Origin: B75-G9 sp964564905
Lineage (GTDB): Archaea; Hadarchaeota; Hadarchaeia; Hadarchaeales; Hadarchaeaceae
Direction of reading: 5' to 3'
Assembly (NCBI GenBank): GCA_964564905.1
Contig: CAZMCI010000008.1
Span: 1 to 33,083, forward strand
DNA: 33,083 bases
Part shown: one piece after another, positions 15,065 through 24,484 of the stretch
Position numbering within the stretch: the stretch's first letter is position 1
Layout: each line of letters begins with the position of its first letter
The notes under the pieces: model-generated
The model's input: only the letters and a program-made list of their open reading frames with translations
Databases searched by the model: none
What the model was told of the DNA's origin: nothing
Program-made: the position numbers and the translations under genes

Positions 15065-18000
15065 GTGAAAAAAGTGTACAAACACAGTGCGTTAGTGTTG
15101 ATTGCAGCCATGGTGATAGCCACAGCAGCGATCATTGCTCCAGCCCCTACTGCGGTTGCGGCCGGAACTGCGACCGTTTCTCCAGCCTATGCCAGAGCGA
15201 ATACGAGGATAAAGTTCACCGTGGTGGTAACTAACGGTTACTCTTCGGATAACATTGACAATGTGAGGATTGTAGCAAGCAGTGGCTTTGTGAATCCAGT
15301 AGGTTATGCCGAAAACTTGGTGATTGCGGCTGATAATATAGAGAACTCCGTGGCTCCTCTCACTCAGGCAGGGGAGAACCTGAAGCTGGCCGCAGAAAAC
15401 ATAGTTTCAGCAGGGACAGACCTTTACAATGTTGGAGATAACCTCGCCCAGATAGTGGTTGGGGACTTCCAGGCAGAGAATGTTACAGCTAGTGCAGGCC
15501 TCGCTGACGAAAATGCATTCTACAATGTTTCAAACGCTGCCAATTACTTGAAGCTTGCCGGCGATGCCTTGGACAACGCAACTGAAAACATAACGTACGT
15601 GGCCTACTACTTGAACTTGGCCGGAACCCTTCTCTGTTACGCATCAGGAGTAGAAGCAACTGGTAACACGGAAAATATTGACAACATTAACAGCGACGCT
15701 GGCGAGAACGTCTGGTCTGCTGGAGATAACATCATAGTTGCGGCCCAAGTTCTCGGTGAGAACATGAACCTTGAGAATGTGTCCTACCATTTGAACGTGG
15801 CGGCCGACAACTTGGGAGGAGCAGCGGCAGCGTTCAACAATACTAATCTTAGCACCTATTTCGGAAATGCGGCTACCTTGCTTGGTCAGATGGCATTAAA
15901 GCTTTCAGACGCCGATAACTTCATTGACAATGCTGCTTACGCGTTCGGAGTGGCCGAGAATTACCTGTACAGCGCCGGTGAGAACCTTGCAGGAGTCGCC
16001 AACCTTTCAACCGCCGGAAACAACCTGAAGGTAGTGGCCCTCGCGCTGGAGAACGTGGAAAATGCGATCCTACTTGATGAAAACCTGTTCAGGGCAGCGG
16101 AAAACTTGTTGCTGGCGTCAGACAACTTAGACAACGTCGCTTTGGAACTCGGTGCAGACCTCGGGATGGACAACATGAGGAGTGCCTCCGATGATCTGGA
16201 CAACGCAGGCGAGAACATGAAAGTTGGCACCCTCAACCTGTCTATTGCTGGAGACAGGATAAAGAGTGCTGCGACGAAACTATCCGGAGCAGCGACAACT
16301 ATGGAGGCAACTGTGAGCGGCCTCAGCCCATCCACATGGACGCTTTCATCCGGTAGCGGTTATGTGCAGTTCGACGCAATCGGTGACAACGTAATAACGC
16401 CCGGAAACCAGCAGAGCTTTGTGTTCATATGGACCACGCCGAACATCACTACAGAAACTAATTACACGATCTCCGTGCTGGTGAGCAAGGAGGAAACTAC
16501 CTACACGGCGTATGAGAACCTCGGAGGCTTCACGGTCACGGTTGACGGTCAGGTCCCAACCTTGACGATTAACGTGACACAGGAAGGGGTCTCACAGACG
16601 AACTTGGTCGGAAACAAGCTTGACAACGGCAGGGCGACCATCACAATAGTAGCGAGCGAGGCTTTGAGTTCGCTGGGTGAAGTTCACGTGGAGAACGCAG
16701 GAAACGATGAGAACCTTCTCCCGCCAATCCCAGGCTCAGCATTTACAACGACTGACAACATCATCTTCACCTACCAGTACATAACGATCGGTGAGTGGGA
16801 TGACAACACCGTTGCGGTGAGGGTTCTAAGCGCTACGGATTTGGCGGGCAATGAGAACACATCAGGAATGGAAAACACGATTACGGTTGACACCAGAGCA
16901 CCGGTTTTAGTAGATAATGGTTTGTCTGGAATTCTCTCAGGTATGAGAGAGAACGTTGTGCAGGCGGGCACGGGCACGATATACAGGTACGTGGACAATT
17001 CGGGCAGTAGGTCAATGGTTATCATCGTGGAGGACAACATATCGGCGGCTGACAACGGTACCCGCGTTGCTTCGGTTACCGTTAACGGAGTTGCGGCAAC
17101 GAGAGACCCAATGCAGGACAACCGCTGGACCCTGTCTCTGACCCTTGACGAGGGATACAATTCAGCAGTGGTGGTAAGGGCTACCGATACAACCGGTAAC
17201 TGGGTCGAAGAGAACGTGGAGAACATATTCATAGATACCCAGGCACCAACCGTGTCATTTGACACGATTGCCGGAAAGACTTGGACTGACGGCGTGGAGA
17301 TCGCCGACAACACCCCGCAGATCAGGATAACGATAACGGATCCAGGCTATCCGACCTCAGGGCTTGGAGTTGCCCGCGAGAACCTGTTCGTCTACCTTGA
17401 CAACGACGATAACGTGAACAACGGCACTCCGGCATTTGGAGGGCTGTTGGAGAACATGGCGGCATGGGACCCCGCGACTGGGGTGTTTGAGAACATCATT
17501 GACAACTTCGCCGAGAACCAGGGCAAGGGGCTTGTCGGAGGCACCTACTACATAATCGTGGTATGCAACGACAATCTCCAGCATGCGGGAGACAATGAGA
17601 ACTGGGTGATCGCAAAGCACAGCTTCGTCATCGACGTTACCGCGCCAACCATGCCGACTCCAACTCAGGCTCTGAATCCGCTGTATGGAACCACTATATC
17701 CAGCCCGTTGGTAACGGTCACCAACGAGCTGACCATCCGCGGAGAGGGCCTAAGCACGGAGGCAGGTGCGACAATAAAGATATACATTAGGAATGCCTCG
17801 ACAGGCGCAGAGGTATCCACAGACACCACGACAGTCGATACCGACGGCAAGTGGAGCAAGACCATCACCCTTCCGGAGGGAGGGGTGACCTTCCAGATAG
17901 AGGTCACGTGCATAGATGTGGCCGGCAACGAGAGCACACCCCAGCTCTACGGGTTCGTGCTGCTCGATGGCACGGCACCATCCGTGACCATCTCAGCTCC

Positions 18001-18358
18001 ATGTACAGCCGGGGAGATCCACACGACCGCTGATCCAACGGTTGTTGTCAGCGGCAGCATAACAAAGGACACATGGGAGACCTACAACTCTGGCACAAGG
18101 GCGGTCACCGCGACTGTTCAGGTCGGCAGTGCAACTCCTGGAGTTCTGACCATAAATTCCGATGGGACCTTCACGGTAAGCGCGGCTCTGAGCGAGGGAA
18201 CGAACACGATAACCATCAGGGCGGTGGACTCAGCAGGGAACAGCGATTCAAAAACGATAACAGTTATCCGCACGGTTACACCATGGGCGACCTACGCGAT
18301 TATCCTCGTGATAGTCGCGTTGATCCTAGCTGCGATTGCGATATTCAGGAAGCGGTAA
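15065..18358 (+). CDS. S-layer-like surface protein with Ig-like domains and C-terminal anchor
   Basis: 1097 residues, exported. A signal peptide (KK..., then ALVLIAAMVIATAAIIAPAP) ends near residue 33. Residues ~35-75 look like the start of a beta-sandwich. Residues ~78-410 are helical and extremely rich in ENL, DNL and DNI steps. Residues ~415-490 (GLSPSTWTLSSGSG... FVFIWTTPN) look like the other half of the beta domain. Then come repeated Ig-like modules, each opened by a D-x-x-AP motif (VDTRAPVL, IDTQAPTV, IDVTAPTM, LDGTAPSV). The last ~25 residues are a membrane helix followed by FRKR. GTG 15065 is the longest start; GTG 15074 is better placed behind GAGG at 15062-15065. Confidence 0.88.
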   Translation: MKKVYKHSALVLIAAMVIATAAIIAPAPTAVAAGTATVSPAYARANTRIKFTVVVTNGYSSDNIDNVRIVASSGFVNPVGYAENLVIAADNIENSVAPLTQAGENLKLAAENIVSAGTDLYNVGDNLAQIVVGDFQAENVTASAGLADENAFYNVSNAANYLKLAGDALDNATENITYVAYYLNLAGTLLCYASGVEATGNTENIDNINSDAGENVWSAGDNIIVAAQVLGENMNLENVSYHLNVAADNLGGAAAAFNNTNLSTYFGNAATLLGQMALKLSDADNFIDNAAYAFGVAENYLYSAGENLAGVANLSTAGNNLKVVALALENVENAILLDENLFRAAENLLLASDNLDNVALELGADLGMDNMRSASDDLDNAGENMKVGTLNLSIAGDRIKSAATKLSGAATTMEATVSGLSPSTWTLSSGSGYVQFDAIGDNVITPGNQQSFVFIWTTPNITTETNYTISVLVSKEETTYTAYENLGGFTVTVDGQVPTLTINVTQEGVSQTNLVGNKLDNGRATITIVASEALSSLGEVHVENAGNDENLLPPIPGSAFTTTDNIIFTYQYITIGEWDDNTVAVRVLSATDLAGNENTSGMENTITVDTRAPVLVDNGLSGILSGMRENVVQAGTGTIYRYVDNSGSRSMVIIVEDNISAADNGTRVASVTVNGVAATRDPMQDNRWTLSLTLDEGYNSAVVVRATDTTGNWVEENVENIFIDTQAPTVSFDTIAGKTWTDGVEIADNTPQIRITITDPGYPTSGLGVARENLFVYLDNDDNVNNGTPAFGGLLENMAAWDPATGVFENIIDNFAENQGKGLVGGTYYIIVVCNDNLQHAGDNENWVIAKHSFVIDVTAPTMPTPTQALNPLYGTTISSPLVTVTNELTIRGEGLSTEAGATIKIYIRNASTGAEVSTDTTTVDTDGKWSKTITLPEGGVTFQIEVTCIDVAGNESTPQLYGFVLLDGTAPSVTISAPCTAGEIHTTADPTVVVSGSITKDTWETYNSGTRAVTATVQVGSATPGVLTINSDGTFTVSAALSEGTNTITIRAVDSAGNSDSKTITVIRTVTPWATYAIILVIVALILAAIAIFRKR

Positions 18359-18375
18359 GGGGAAAACGCCAAACA

Positions 18376-18408
18376 ATCCCCTTATCTTTTTTATTTTAGT
18401 TTTTTGCC
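18376..18408 (+). terminator. T-rich terminator after the surface protein gene
   Basis: Three T tracts (CTTTTTT, ATTTTAG, TTTTTT) follow the stop by about 30 nt. The GGGG at 18359-18362 and CCCC at 18378-18381 could pair into a weak stem. This fits intrinsic archaeal termination. Confidence 0.6.
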
Positions 18409-18457
18409 GAACTAGATGTTTTGCTGCTTAGGAGCTGGTTTATTGTCCCCTCAAATA

Positions 18458-18500
18458 AGTTAATTATGATTAACACAAAACTTATAAATGCGTTAATTAT
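18458..18500 (+). promoter_or_regulatory. Promoter of the AAA ATPase gene, TATA flanked by a repeat
   Basis: The TATA box CTTATAAATG (18480-18489) lies ~30 nt before the ATG at 18519. It is flanked by two copies of GTTAATTAT (about 18459-18467 and 18492-18500), with an inverted AATTATGATTAA in the left copy. Such flanking repeats could be an operator; no regulator is identified. A GAGAGG ribosome-binding site touches the ATG. Confidence 0.5.
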
Positions 18501-18518
18501 CTATACCAAAATGAGAGG

Positions 18519-19829
18519 ATGGCGGAAATTGAGGAGCTGCTGGTGAGGCTTAATCCGTGGTGGAGAGGAAAGCCTGTGGAAGGCATCGCCGGGTTAAGGC
18601 CGAGATTTTTGTATCGAAAGTTATTGCAGCAGATGAGGAAAAAACAGGTCATCGCAATCACCGGTCCACGGCGAACGGGCAAAAGTACCTTGATGCGTCA
18701 CCTGATCCAACACCTGCTCGACGAGGGCACAAAACCGGTTGAGGTACTGTACTTTTCCTTCGATGAGATTTTGGCAAAGGAGCCAGAGATCATAGAAAAA
18801 GTGCTTCTCACTTATGAGCAATCGTTCTTGCAGAGAGAGTTGCGGGATGTCTACATCTTCCTGGACGAGGTGCAGTACGTGGAAAATTGGGCCGCGGTGC
18901 TGAAGCGCTATTACGATCTGGATGTTGGGATAAAATTCGTGATAAGTGGTTCACAAAGCTTGACGGTAAGGAAGGGTGAGGAGAGCCTTGCGGGCAGAAT
19001 TTACGAGTTCGTGCTCCCGCCGTTGACGTTTCGGGAATTCTTGCACCTGAACGGCGTAGAAGTTGAACAGGTTCAGCTCAAGTTTGAAAAGCTGAAAGAA
19101 GCGCAGGGGAAATTGTGGTTGAGGAAAAGGGAGCTCCTAACGGCACTATCGCATTATTTGAGGCAGGGTAGCTTCCCAGAGTTAATATGGGAGGATGACA
19201 TTGAGAACGCAAGACAGTATGTGACAAGCCTCCTCAAAAAAGTGATCTTCGAGGACATCCCCCGAATTTTCCCGATCGAAAACTCCCTGCAGCTCAACGA
19301 GATCCTGAAGTTTGTGGCTAGGCGTCCCGGAGCACTCGTGGAGTACCAATCGCTCGCATCCTCGCTCAATATGACGCGTCAGACGGCTTCCAAGTACATT
19401 TCGGCCCTGGAGGAAGCTTTCATCGTCATGATCTTGGCAAATTACCGGCGGAGCGCTTTGACCGTTGCCAGAAAGAAAAAGAAGGCCTATCTGGTGGCCC
19501 ACGCATATGCTCTTCCTTTTGTCGAGCCAGAGGAAGCGCTCGTGGGCTCAAGTTGGATCATCGAGAACGTTGTTGCCTGTCACCTGAACGCCAAATTCTT
19601 CTGGCGCAACGCTGGCGAGGTAGATTTTATCGTGGATGGGTCGCCCGTGGAGGTGAAATACGGGGAGAAGGGGGACATGAAAGGGATAACCAAATTCATG
19701 GTCAAGTTCGGGGCTAAGCACGGGATCGTCGTCACCAAGGAAACGCTTGAGAGAAAAAAAGCCAGCGTGAGGGGGGAGGAGTGCGAGGTGCTGCAGGTCC
19801 CGCTGTGGCTTTTCCTGCTTTCGTTCTGA
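18519..19829 (+). CDS. AAA-family ATPase with DUF4143 C-terminal domain
   Basis: 436 residues, soluble. The AAA_14-type ATPase part has Walker A GPRRTGKST (49-57), Walker B YIFLDEVQYV (~111-120) and the sensor VISGSQSL (~146). The loop SLAGRIYEFVLPPLTFREFL is typical of this family. The C-terminal part (about 285-425) is DUF4143-like: SLASSLNMTRQTASKYISAL, then a PD-(D/E)XK-like stretch NAGEVDFIV...VEVKYG with D, E and K in the right order. Members are common and variable in archaea, often with accessory or defence-related roles, but the substrate is unknown. Monocistronic by context. Confidence 0.88.
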   Translation: MAEIEELLVRLNPWWRGKPVEGIAGLRPRFLYRKLLQQMRKKQVIAITGPRRTGKSTLMRHLIQHLLDEGTKPVEVLYFSFDEILAKEPEIIEKVLLTYEQSFLQRELRDVYIFLDEVQYVENWAAVLKRYYDLDVGIKFVISGSQSLTVRKGEESLAGRIYEFVLPPLTFREFLHLNGVEVEQVQLKFEKLKEAQGKLWLRKRELLTALSHYLRQGSFPELIWEDDIENARQYVTSLLKKVIFEDIPRIFPIENSLQLNEILKFVARRPGALVEYQSLASSLNMTRQTASKYISALEEAFIVMILANYRRSALTVARKKKKAYLVAHAYALPFVEPEEALVGSSWIIENVVACHLNAKFFWRNAGEVDFIVDGSPVEVKYGEKGDMKGITKFMVKFGAKHGIVVTKETLERKKASVRGEECEVLQVPLWLFLLSF

Positions 19830-19898
19830 AGCGATGCTCGCGTCGACCCTTAGCCCCGATCGATGTTCAAAAAGCGATAGTGGAGGAACGCCGGTGAG

Positions 19899-19921
19899 TT
19901 TCCCTTATCTCTTTTCTTTTA
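19899..19921 (+). terminator. T-rich terminator after the AAA ATPase gene
   Basis: CCCTTATCTCTTTTCTTTTATT lies ~70 nt after the stop at 19829 and ends at the 3' end of the convergent fumarase beta gene. Modest T content; termination is inferred. Confidence 0.4.
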
Positions 19922-20467
19922 TTGAGTTCCATTTTTACGCCGGTATAAACTGTTTCCTTTTGTGTCTACAGCAACCACCAATGGCCCAAAGTCCTTTACC
20001 CTGAAAATCCACATCGCTTCGGCGTCGCCTAGCTCTCTCCAGTGTGCTCCTTCGATTTTTTCGATGCATCTCGCCGCGAGGGCTCCCGCACCTCCCGGAA
20101 AAGCCAGATATACACAACCCAACCTCGAAAAATGTTTGACGACCTCCTCTCCGATTCCGCCCTTGCCGATTACAGCACGAACTCCTGTGGTCTCCAGGAA
20201 CTTTACCTGTGCTCGGTCCATGCGCGCGCTTGTGGTGGGTCCAGCCGAAACTACCTCAAATTTATGAGGGCCACGCCTGAGGAGAGGCCCGCAGTGGTAT
20301 ACTATCCCTCCCTCCAGTTTTATAGGCGGCTTCGCCCCGGACACTATTTTAGCGTAGGCCTTGTCCCTCGCGGTGACGATCCTCCCCGTGATGCTGACGA
20401 GGTCTCCAGCACATAGCTTTCTTACATCTTTTTCATTTAACGGTGGAGTCAGCCGAATCGGCTTCAA
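19919..20467 (-). CDS. fumB: Class I fumarate hydratase, beta subunit
   Basis: 182 residues. Swivelling C-terminal domain partner of the two-subunit [4Fe-4S] fumarase (or the related L-tartrate dehydratase), which interconverts fumarate and malate. Signatures: LCAGDLVSITGRIVTARDKA, YHCGPLLR, SAGPTTSARMD and AVIGKGGI. A longer frame extends upstream, but homology begins at KPIRLTPPL, so I choose TTG 20467, which overlaps the alpha stop (TTGA), with GGTGGGA upstream. The overlap implies coupled translation with alpha. Confidence 0.92.
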   Translation of the reverse strand: MKPIRLTPPLNEKDVRKLCAGDLVSITGRIVTARDKAYAKIVSGAKPPIKLEGGIVYHCGPLLRRGPHKFEVVSAGPTTSARMDRAQVKFLETTGVRAVIGKGGIGEEVVKHFSRLGCVYLAFPGGAGALAARCIEKIEGAHWRELGDAEAMWIFRVKDFGPLVVAVDTKGNSLYRRKNGTQ

Positions 20468-21333
20468 GGTCCCACCAACCTGAGTTTGCCGTTTACAAGC
20501 TTTGCAGTGGCTCTCCTGGCGACCCAGCATTGCATGGCGATAGCCACAGCCAAGCTCGCGGTGTGTGAGGCAGCTTTTTCTATCTTCACGCCGAGGACGG
20601 TGTTTTTACCTCCGAGTCCTGCCGCTCCGATCCCCAGACGATTGGCTGCTGTCTCTATCTCTCGTTCTAATCTGGCGAGAATTGGATCTGGATTTCTCCT
20701 GTCGAGCGGTCTGAGGAGTGCACGTTTTGCCTCCAGACATGCTGTCTCCATGGACCCCCCGATCCCCACGCCCACTATCGTCGGGGGACATGGTTTACCA
20801 CCTGCTTCCTTCAGCGTTGCGAGCACTACCTGTTTGATCCCGCCCAAACCCTCGGTGGGTCCAAGCATGAACAGCCTACCACAGTTTTCCGCTCCAGAGC
20901 CCCGTACTAAAAGATCCATCTGAAATGTGTTTCCATCCGTCAATTCAAGATGGATATTCGGCTGCTCTTTTCCGGTGTTTGAACTGATCGGCCTGCGGGT
21001 GACCGGATCCACCACGTTGACCCTGAGCGGTACCTTCTTCGTCGCCTCAGCAACCGCTTTTGCAATGACTTTTCTCAGGTCGAAGTTTAATTTGAGTTTT
21101 CTCCCGATCCGAACGAAAAAGGTGAAGGTTCCGGTGTCCTGACAGATCGGCACATCCAACTTTCTCGCTATCTCCAAATTTTTTAACATCAGTTCGAGCT
21201 GTAGCTTGGAAATGGGATTTTCTTCGGTTCTCAGGGCCCTACGCAAAGCACGTGTCACGTCTTTTGGCAGGGTGGTCTCGGCGCGGTGCAGCATCTCGAC
21301 GGCTGTCCGGTATACCTCCTTTTCGGTGAGCAT
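20464..21333 (-). CDS. fumA: Class I fumarate hydratase, alpha subunit
   Basis: 289 residues, the cluster-binding catalytic subunit. PICQDTGTFTFFV near residue 62 holds the first cluster cysteine (C64); GSGAENCGRL and AIAMQCWVARRA supply the others. PPTIVGVGIGGSME and GLGGKNTVLGVKIE are family signatures. The longer frame (start 21528) runs through the divergent DUF192 gene and is not credible; homology begins at MLTEKEVYRT, so ATG 21333 is used. This ATG and the DUF192 ATG on the other strand share the palindrome CATG. A TATA-like GTTTTAAC lies ~25-35 nt upstream. Confidence 0.93.
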   Translation of the reverse strand: MLTEKEVYRTAVEMLHRAETTLPKDVTRALRRALRTEENPISKLQLELMLKNLEIARKLDVPICQDTGTFTFFVRIGRKLKLNFDLRKVIAKAVAEATKKVPLRVNVVDPVTRRPISSNTGKEQPNIHLELTDGNTFQMDLLVRGSGAENCGRLFMLGPTEGLGGIKQVVLATLKEAGGKPCPPTIVGVGIGGSMETACLEAKRALLRPLDRRNPDPILARLEREIETAANRLGIGAAGLGGKNTVLGVKIEKAASHTASLAVAIAMQCWVARRATAKLVNGKLRLVGP

Positions 21334-21787
21334 GCAATCGAATTTAGATGTCACGGCAGAGTTAAAACATCTTCGCAGAAAGTGTGTCCGTGGTCGGTTG
21401 CGGCTGATAGACGAGACGACCGGCATTGTGCTTGCGAGCGATGTGGAACTGGCTGACACGTTCTGGAGGAAATTCAGGGGGCTGATGTTCAGAGGGAGTT
21501 TCCCGCGCGGGAAGGCCCTGCTTTTCAAATTTGGAAGATCTGGACGTCACGGCGTGCACATGTTTTTCGTGCGCTTCCCGATAGATCTGGTCTACCTGGA
21601 TCGCAAGTTTAGCGTCGTGGAGGTTCATGCCGGGCTCAGACCATGGCGTTTTTACAGGCCCAAGTCGGTATCGCGATATCTCATCGAATTTCCGGCCGGA
21701 ACCGTTGCGCGTAAAAAAATCCGTGCTGGACACAAAATTGCATTGAAGCACAAAAATTCCTCCCGGAGAAAGGGTTATAACTGTTGA
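21332..21787 (+). CDS. DUF192 family protein
   Basis: About 151 residues. The DUF192 core is clear: LADTFWRKFRGLMFRGSFP, then HMFFVRFPIDLVYLD, KFSVVEVHAGLRPW and LIEFPAGTVARKKIRAGHKI. The function of the family is unknown; bacterial members are often exported, but this one has no signal peptide. ATG 21332 has GGTGAG just upstream, which overlaps the divergent fumarase alpha start. TTG at 21399 would be an alternative, closer to the domain. The DacZ gene follows 15 nt behind. Confidence 0.85.
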   Translation: MQSNLDVTAELKHLRRKCVRGRLRLIDETTGIVLASDVELADTFWRKFRGLMFRGSFPRGKALLFKFGRSGRHGVHMFFVRFPIDLVYLDRKFSVVEVHAGLRPWRFYRPKSVSRYLIEFPAGTVARKKIRAGHKIALKHKNSSRRKGYNC

Positions 21788-21802
21788 GAAAGAAAAAATA
21801 AA

Positions 21803-22738
21803 TTGCTGGCCGAGGCTGGTGGGGGACGGAGAGGATGGTTGGTGGAGGTCCCTCGCGGGTTGGCCAGAGCTGCTGTAGGTCTTGCTTTTGACATAGGTGC
21901 GGATACAGTATTAGCGGTCACCGAAACAGGAAAGAACTGTGCTCCTCTTTTTGATGAAAAGATATTCAGCAAGCACGGGAGGCGGATAAAGGTTATCCTC
22001 GCGACCGACAGCGTGGAGACGTATTCCAAATTCACGGGCAGTGTTCACATCAAAGTTGTTAAACTCACCGCACGACCGAGGGATAGAAGAAAACAGGCGT
22101 ACTACGCCGTGGCGTGCGGACTCCAGAAGGGGTTTCTCAGCCCAGGTGAGCGCGTGGTCTGCCTCACGGGGGATGGTTTTGCAGACGTGACCGATTCGCT
22201 TACGGTCTTGGACGTGACGGGGGATGAGCGGCTCATCAACGTGTTGGAGTCCAATCAGGTTCTGGCGGACGCGGTTGACCTAGCGCTGGAGCTGGGTAAA
22301 TGTGACCTGCAAAACGGACATTTCTCCGGGACCGCGTTCGTGGTCGGCAACAGCAAGGAGGTCCTAAGGCTGTCTCATCAGCTGATGATCAATCCATTTG
22401 AGAATTACAGAGTGAAGATATCCGACAGGAAGAAGTGGGATCTCCTGAAAAAATATGCAAATTTTGATGGCGCATTTGTGATCGACTCAGACGGAACCGT
22501 CGTAGCGGCTCATCGGTATCTGGATGCTAACAGAAAGGTGGAGGTGCCCAGCGGGCTGGGGACCCGTCACATGGCGGTTGCAGCGATGACCGCGGCAACC
22601 GGCGCGAAGGGGATCACGGTGTCCGGGGAGGATGGATTTGTCAGGATATTCGAGCGGGGCAGGATGGTCATGAAGATAAGTCCCACCAGCAGAATATTCG
22701 AGTACCTGCATGGAGCGTTCGAGGGTGAACGGTTTTAG
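21803..22738 (+). CDS. dacZ: Diadenylate cyclase DacZ (c-di-AMP synthase)
   Basis: 311 residues. Makes cyclic di-AMP from two ATP. The C-terminal DisA_N/DAC domain shows both active-site motifs: DGA (222-224, in FDGAFVIDSDGTVVAAHRYL) and RH (255-256, in GLGTRHMAVAAMTA), with TVSGEDGFVRIFERG after. The N-terminal ~190 residues match the archaeal DacZ pattern of a pyruvate-kinase-like alpha/beta domain (ADTVLAVTETGK, VVCLTGDG). The TTG 21803 start gives a somewhat odd GGG-rich N-terminus; GTG near 21842 is an alternative. Probably co-transcribed with the DUF192 and ligase genes. Confidence 0.93.
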   Translation: MLAEAGGGRRGWLVEVPRGLARAAVGLAFDIGADTVLAVTETGKNCAPLFDEKIFSKHGRRIKVILATDSVETYSKFTGSVHIKVVKLTARPRDRRKQAYYAVACGLQKGFLSPGERVVCLTGDGFADVTDSLTVLDVTGDERLINVLESNQVLADAVDLALELGKCDLQNGHFSGTAFVVGNSKEVLRLSHQLMINPFENYRVKISDRKKWDLLKKYANFDGAFVIDSDGTVVAAHRYLDANRKVEVPSGLGTRHMAVAAMTAATGAKGITVSGEDGFVRIFERGRMVMKISPTSRIFEYLHGAFEGERF

Positions 22739-22767
22739 GCCTTAGGGATGAGTAGTTTTTGATTGGG

Positions 22768-24483
22768 ATGCTCTACAGGACTCTGGCCGAGGCCTTTGAA
22801 AAGCTGGAGAGGACAGCCTCGTATCTAGAGAAGAACTCCGTCATAGCCGAGCTGTTGAGGCGGACTCCGGAGGAAGAGATAGAGCGGGTGGTCCTGCTCT
22901 TGCTCGGCAGGCCCTGGCCAGCATACGTCTCCAAAGAGACCGGTGTGGGGCTGCAGCAACTCAAAAAAGCGATCGCGAAGGCGTCCGGTTACTCCACAGG
23001 CGAAGTGGACAAGCTGATGAGGGAACTCGGAGATCTCGGTGAGGTCGCTGCGAGGCTGATCGGCAAAAAAAAGCAGGCGACGCTCTTTACGGAAAAGCTG
23101 ACCGTCAAGAAGGTGTTTGAGCGGATCAGACAGCTTCCGGAAGTCACCGGTGAGGGTTCTGTCGACAGAAAAACGGATTATATCTCGGAGCTTCTGACCA
23201 GTGCGAGTCCGGTCGAGGCGAAGTTCGTGGTCAGGACGGTGCTCGGTGATCTCAGGATTGGCGTTGCTGAGGGAAGGTTGAGGGATGCGATCGCCACCGC
23301 ATTTGATATAGACCCGGAGGAGGTAGAGCACGCTTACATGCTGACGACGGACTACTCCATGGTCGCCAAGGCAGCCGCGGTGGGCGGGAGAAAAGGGCTC
23401 GGTAAACTCAGCGTATGCGTGGGACATCCAGTGAATCCGATGCTGGCGCAGCGGGCGGAGGACATAGATGAGATACTGGAGCGAATGGGCGGAAAAGCGG
23501 CATTTGAGATCAAGTTGGATGGGATCAGAATTCAGGTCCACAAGGAAGGTGATCAGATTCAGCTCTTCACCCGACGGATGGAGGACTACAGTGGCATGTT
23601 CCCGGATTTAATAGAACCGCTGAGAAACGCGGTGGGAGTCAGACGGGCGATCGTGGATGGGGAGCTGGTGGCGATCGACAAACGAACCGGGAGACCCATG
23701 CCTTTTCAGGAGGTGTTGAGGCGCCGCCGGAAGTACGGGATAAAGGACACGGCCGAGCAAATACCGGTCCAAATACAGCTATTCGACGTGCTGCTGGTCG
23801 AGGATAGACCCATGCTCTCCGAACCCTACACTCGGCGTAGAAAAATGCTGGAGAAGATCGTGAGGGTGGTGGAGGGCAGGGTCGGGGTGGTCGAACAAAA
23901 AGTGCTCGACAAAAAGGACGAGATCCAGAAGTTCTTGGACAAAGCGGTGAGGATAGGTCATGAGGGGTTACTGGCAAAAGATCTGAATTCCAACTACCGC
24001 GCCGGGAGGAGGGAGTTTCTCTGGCTTAAGCTCAAGCCCACCGTGGAGACGCTGGACCTGGTGGTGGTCGGTGCTCATTACGGAAAGGGGAAGAGGGCGG
24101 GAGTTTTTGGATCATATGTCCTGGCGGCGCGCGATGAGGAAACTGGACGTTATCGAACGGTTACCAGGTGTGGAAGCGGCTTCACGGACGAGGACCTGAA
24201 AGACTTGACGAAGATGTTCAAGAAAATTCAGATCAAACGACCGCACGAGGAGGTTGATATGGAAATTGAGACCGATGCTTATTTCGAGCCCCGGGTGGTG
24301 TTTGAGATAGCATACGAGGAAATCCAGGTCAGTCCCGAGGAGAAGCACACTTCTGGAATGGGCCTGCGTTTTCCCCGCTATCTGCGCGTGCGTGAGGATC
24401 GACGCCCCGAGGAGATAACAACCGTCAGGGAGATCGAGGAGCTGTTCGAGCTGCAGGAGCGAAGAAAGGGAAAAAGGGCCTAG
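22768..24483 (+). CDS. lig: ATP-dependent DNA ligase
   Basis: 571 residues, the normal length for archaeal replicative ligases. It seals nicks during Okazaki fragment joining and repair. The N-terminal DNA-binding domain spans ~1-215. The adenylation domain carries the nucleophile lysine in EIKLDGIRIQ (K249), then LFTRRMEDYSG, VDGELVAID, FDVLLVEDRP and GHEGLLAKD. The OB domain has LWLKLKP, GVFGSYVLAA and FEIAYEEIQ; the end is GMGLRFPRYLRVREDRRPE. ATG 22768 (MLYRTLAEAFEKLE) is preferred over TTG 22759. The stop is one base from the convergent RecJ-like gene. Confidence 0.97.
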   Translation: MLYRTLAEAFEKLERTASYLEKNSVIAELLRRTPEEEIERVVLLLLGRPWPAYVSKETGVGLQQLKKAIAKASGYSTGEVDKLMRELGDLGEVAARLIGKKKQATLFTEKLTVKKVFERIRQLPEVTGEGSVDRKTDYISELLTSASPVEAKFVVRTVLGDLRIGVAEGRLRDAIATAFDIDPEEVEHAYMLTTDYSMVAKAAAVGGRKGLGKLSVCVGHPVNPMLAQRAEDIDEILERMGGKAAFEIKLDGIRIQVHKEGDQIQLFTRRMEDYSGMFPDLIEPLRNAVGVRRAIVDGELVAIDKRTGRPMPFQEVLRRRRKYGIKDTAEQIPVQIQLFDVLLVEDRPMLSEPYTRRRKMLEKIVRVVEGRVGVVEQKVLDKKDEIQKFLDKAVRIGHEGLLAKDLNSNYRAGRREFLWLKLKPTVETLDLVVVGAHYGKGKRAGVFGSYVLAARDEETGRYRTVTRCGSGFTDEDLKDLTKMFKKIQIKRPHEEVDMEIETDAYFEPRVVFEIAYEEIQVSPEEKHTSGMGLRFPRYLRVREDRRPEEITTVREIEELFELQERRKGKRA

Positions 24484-24484
24484 A

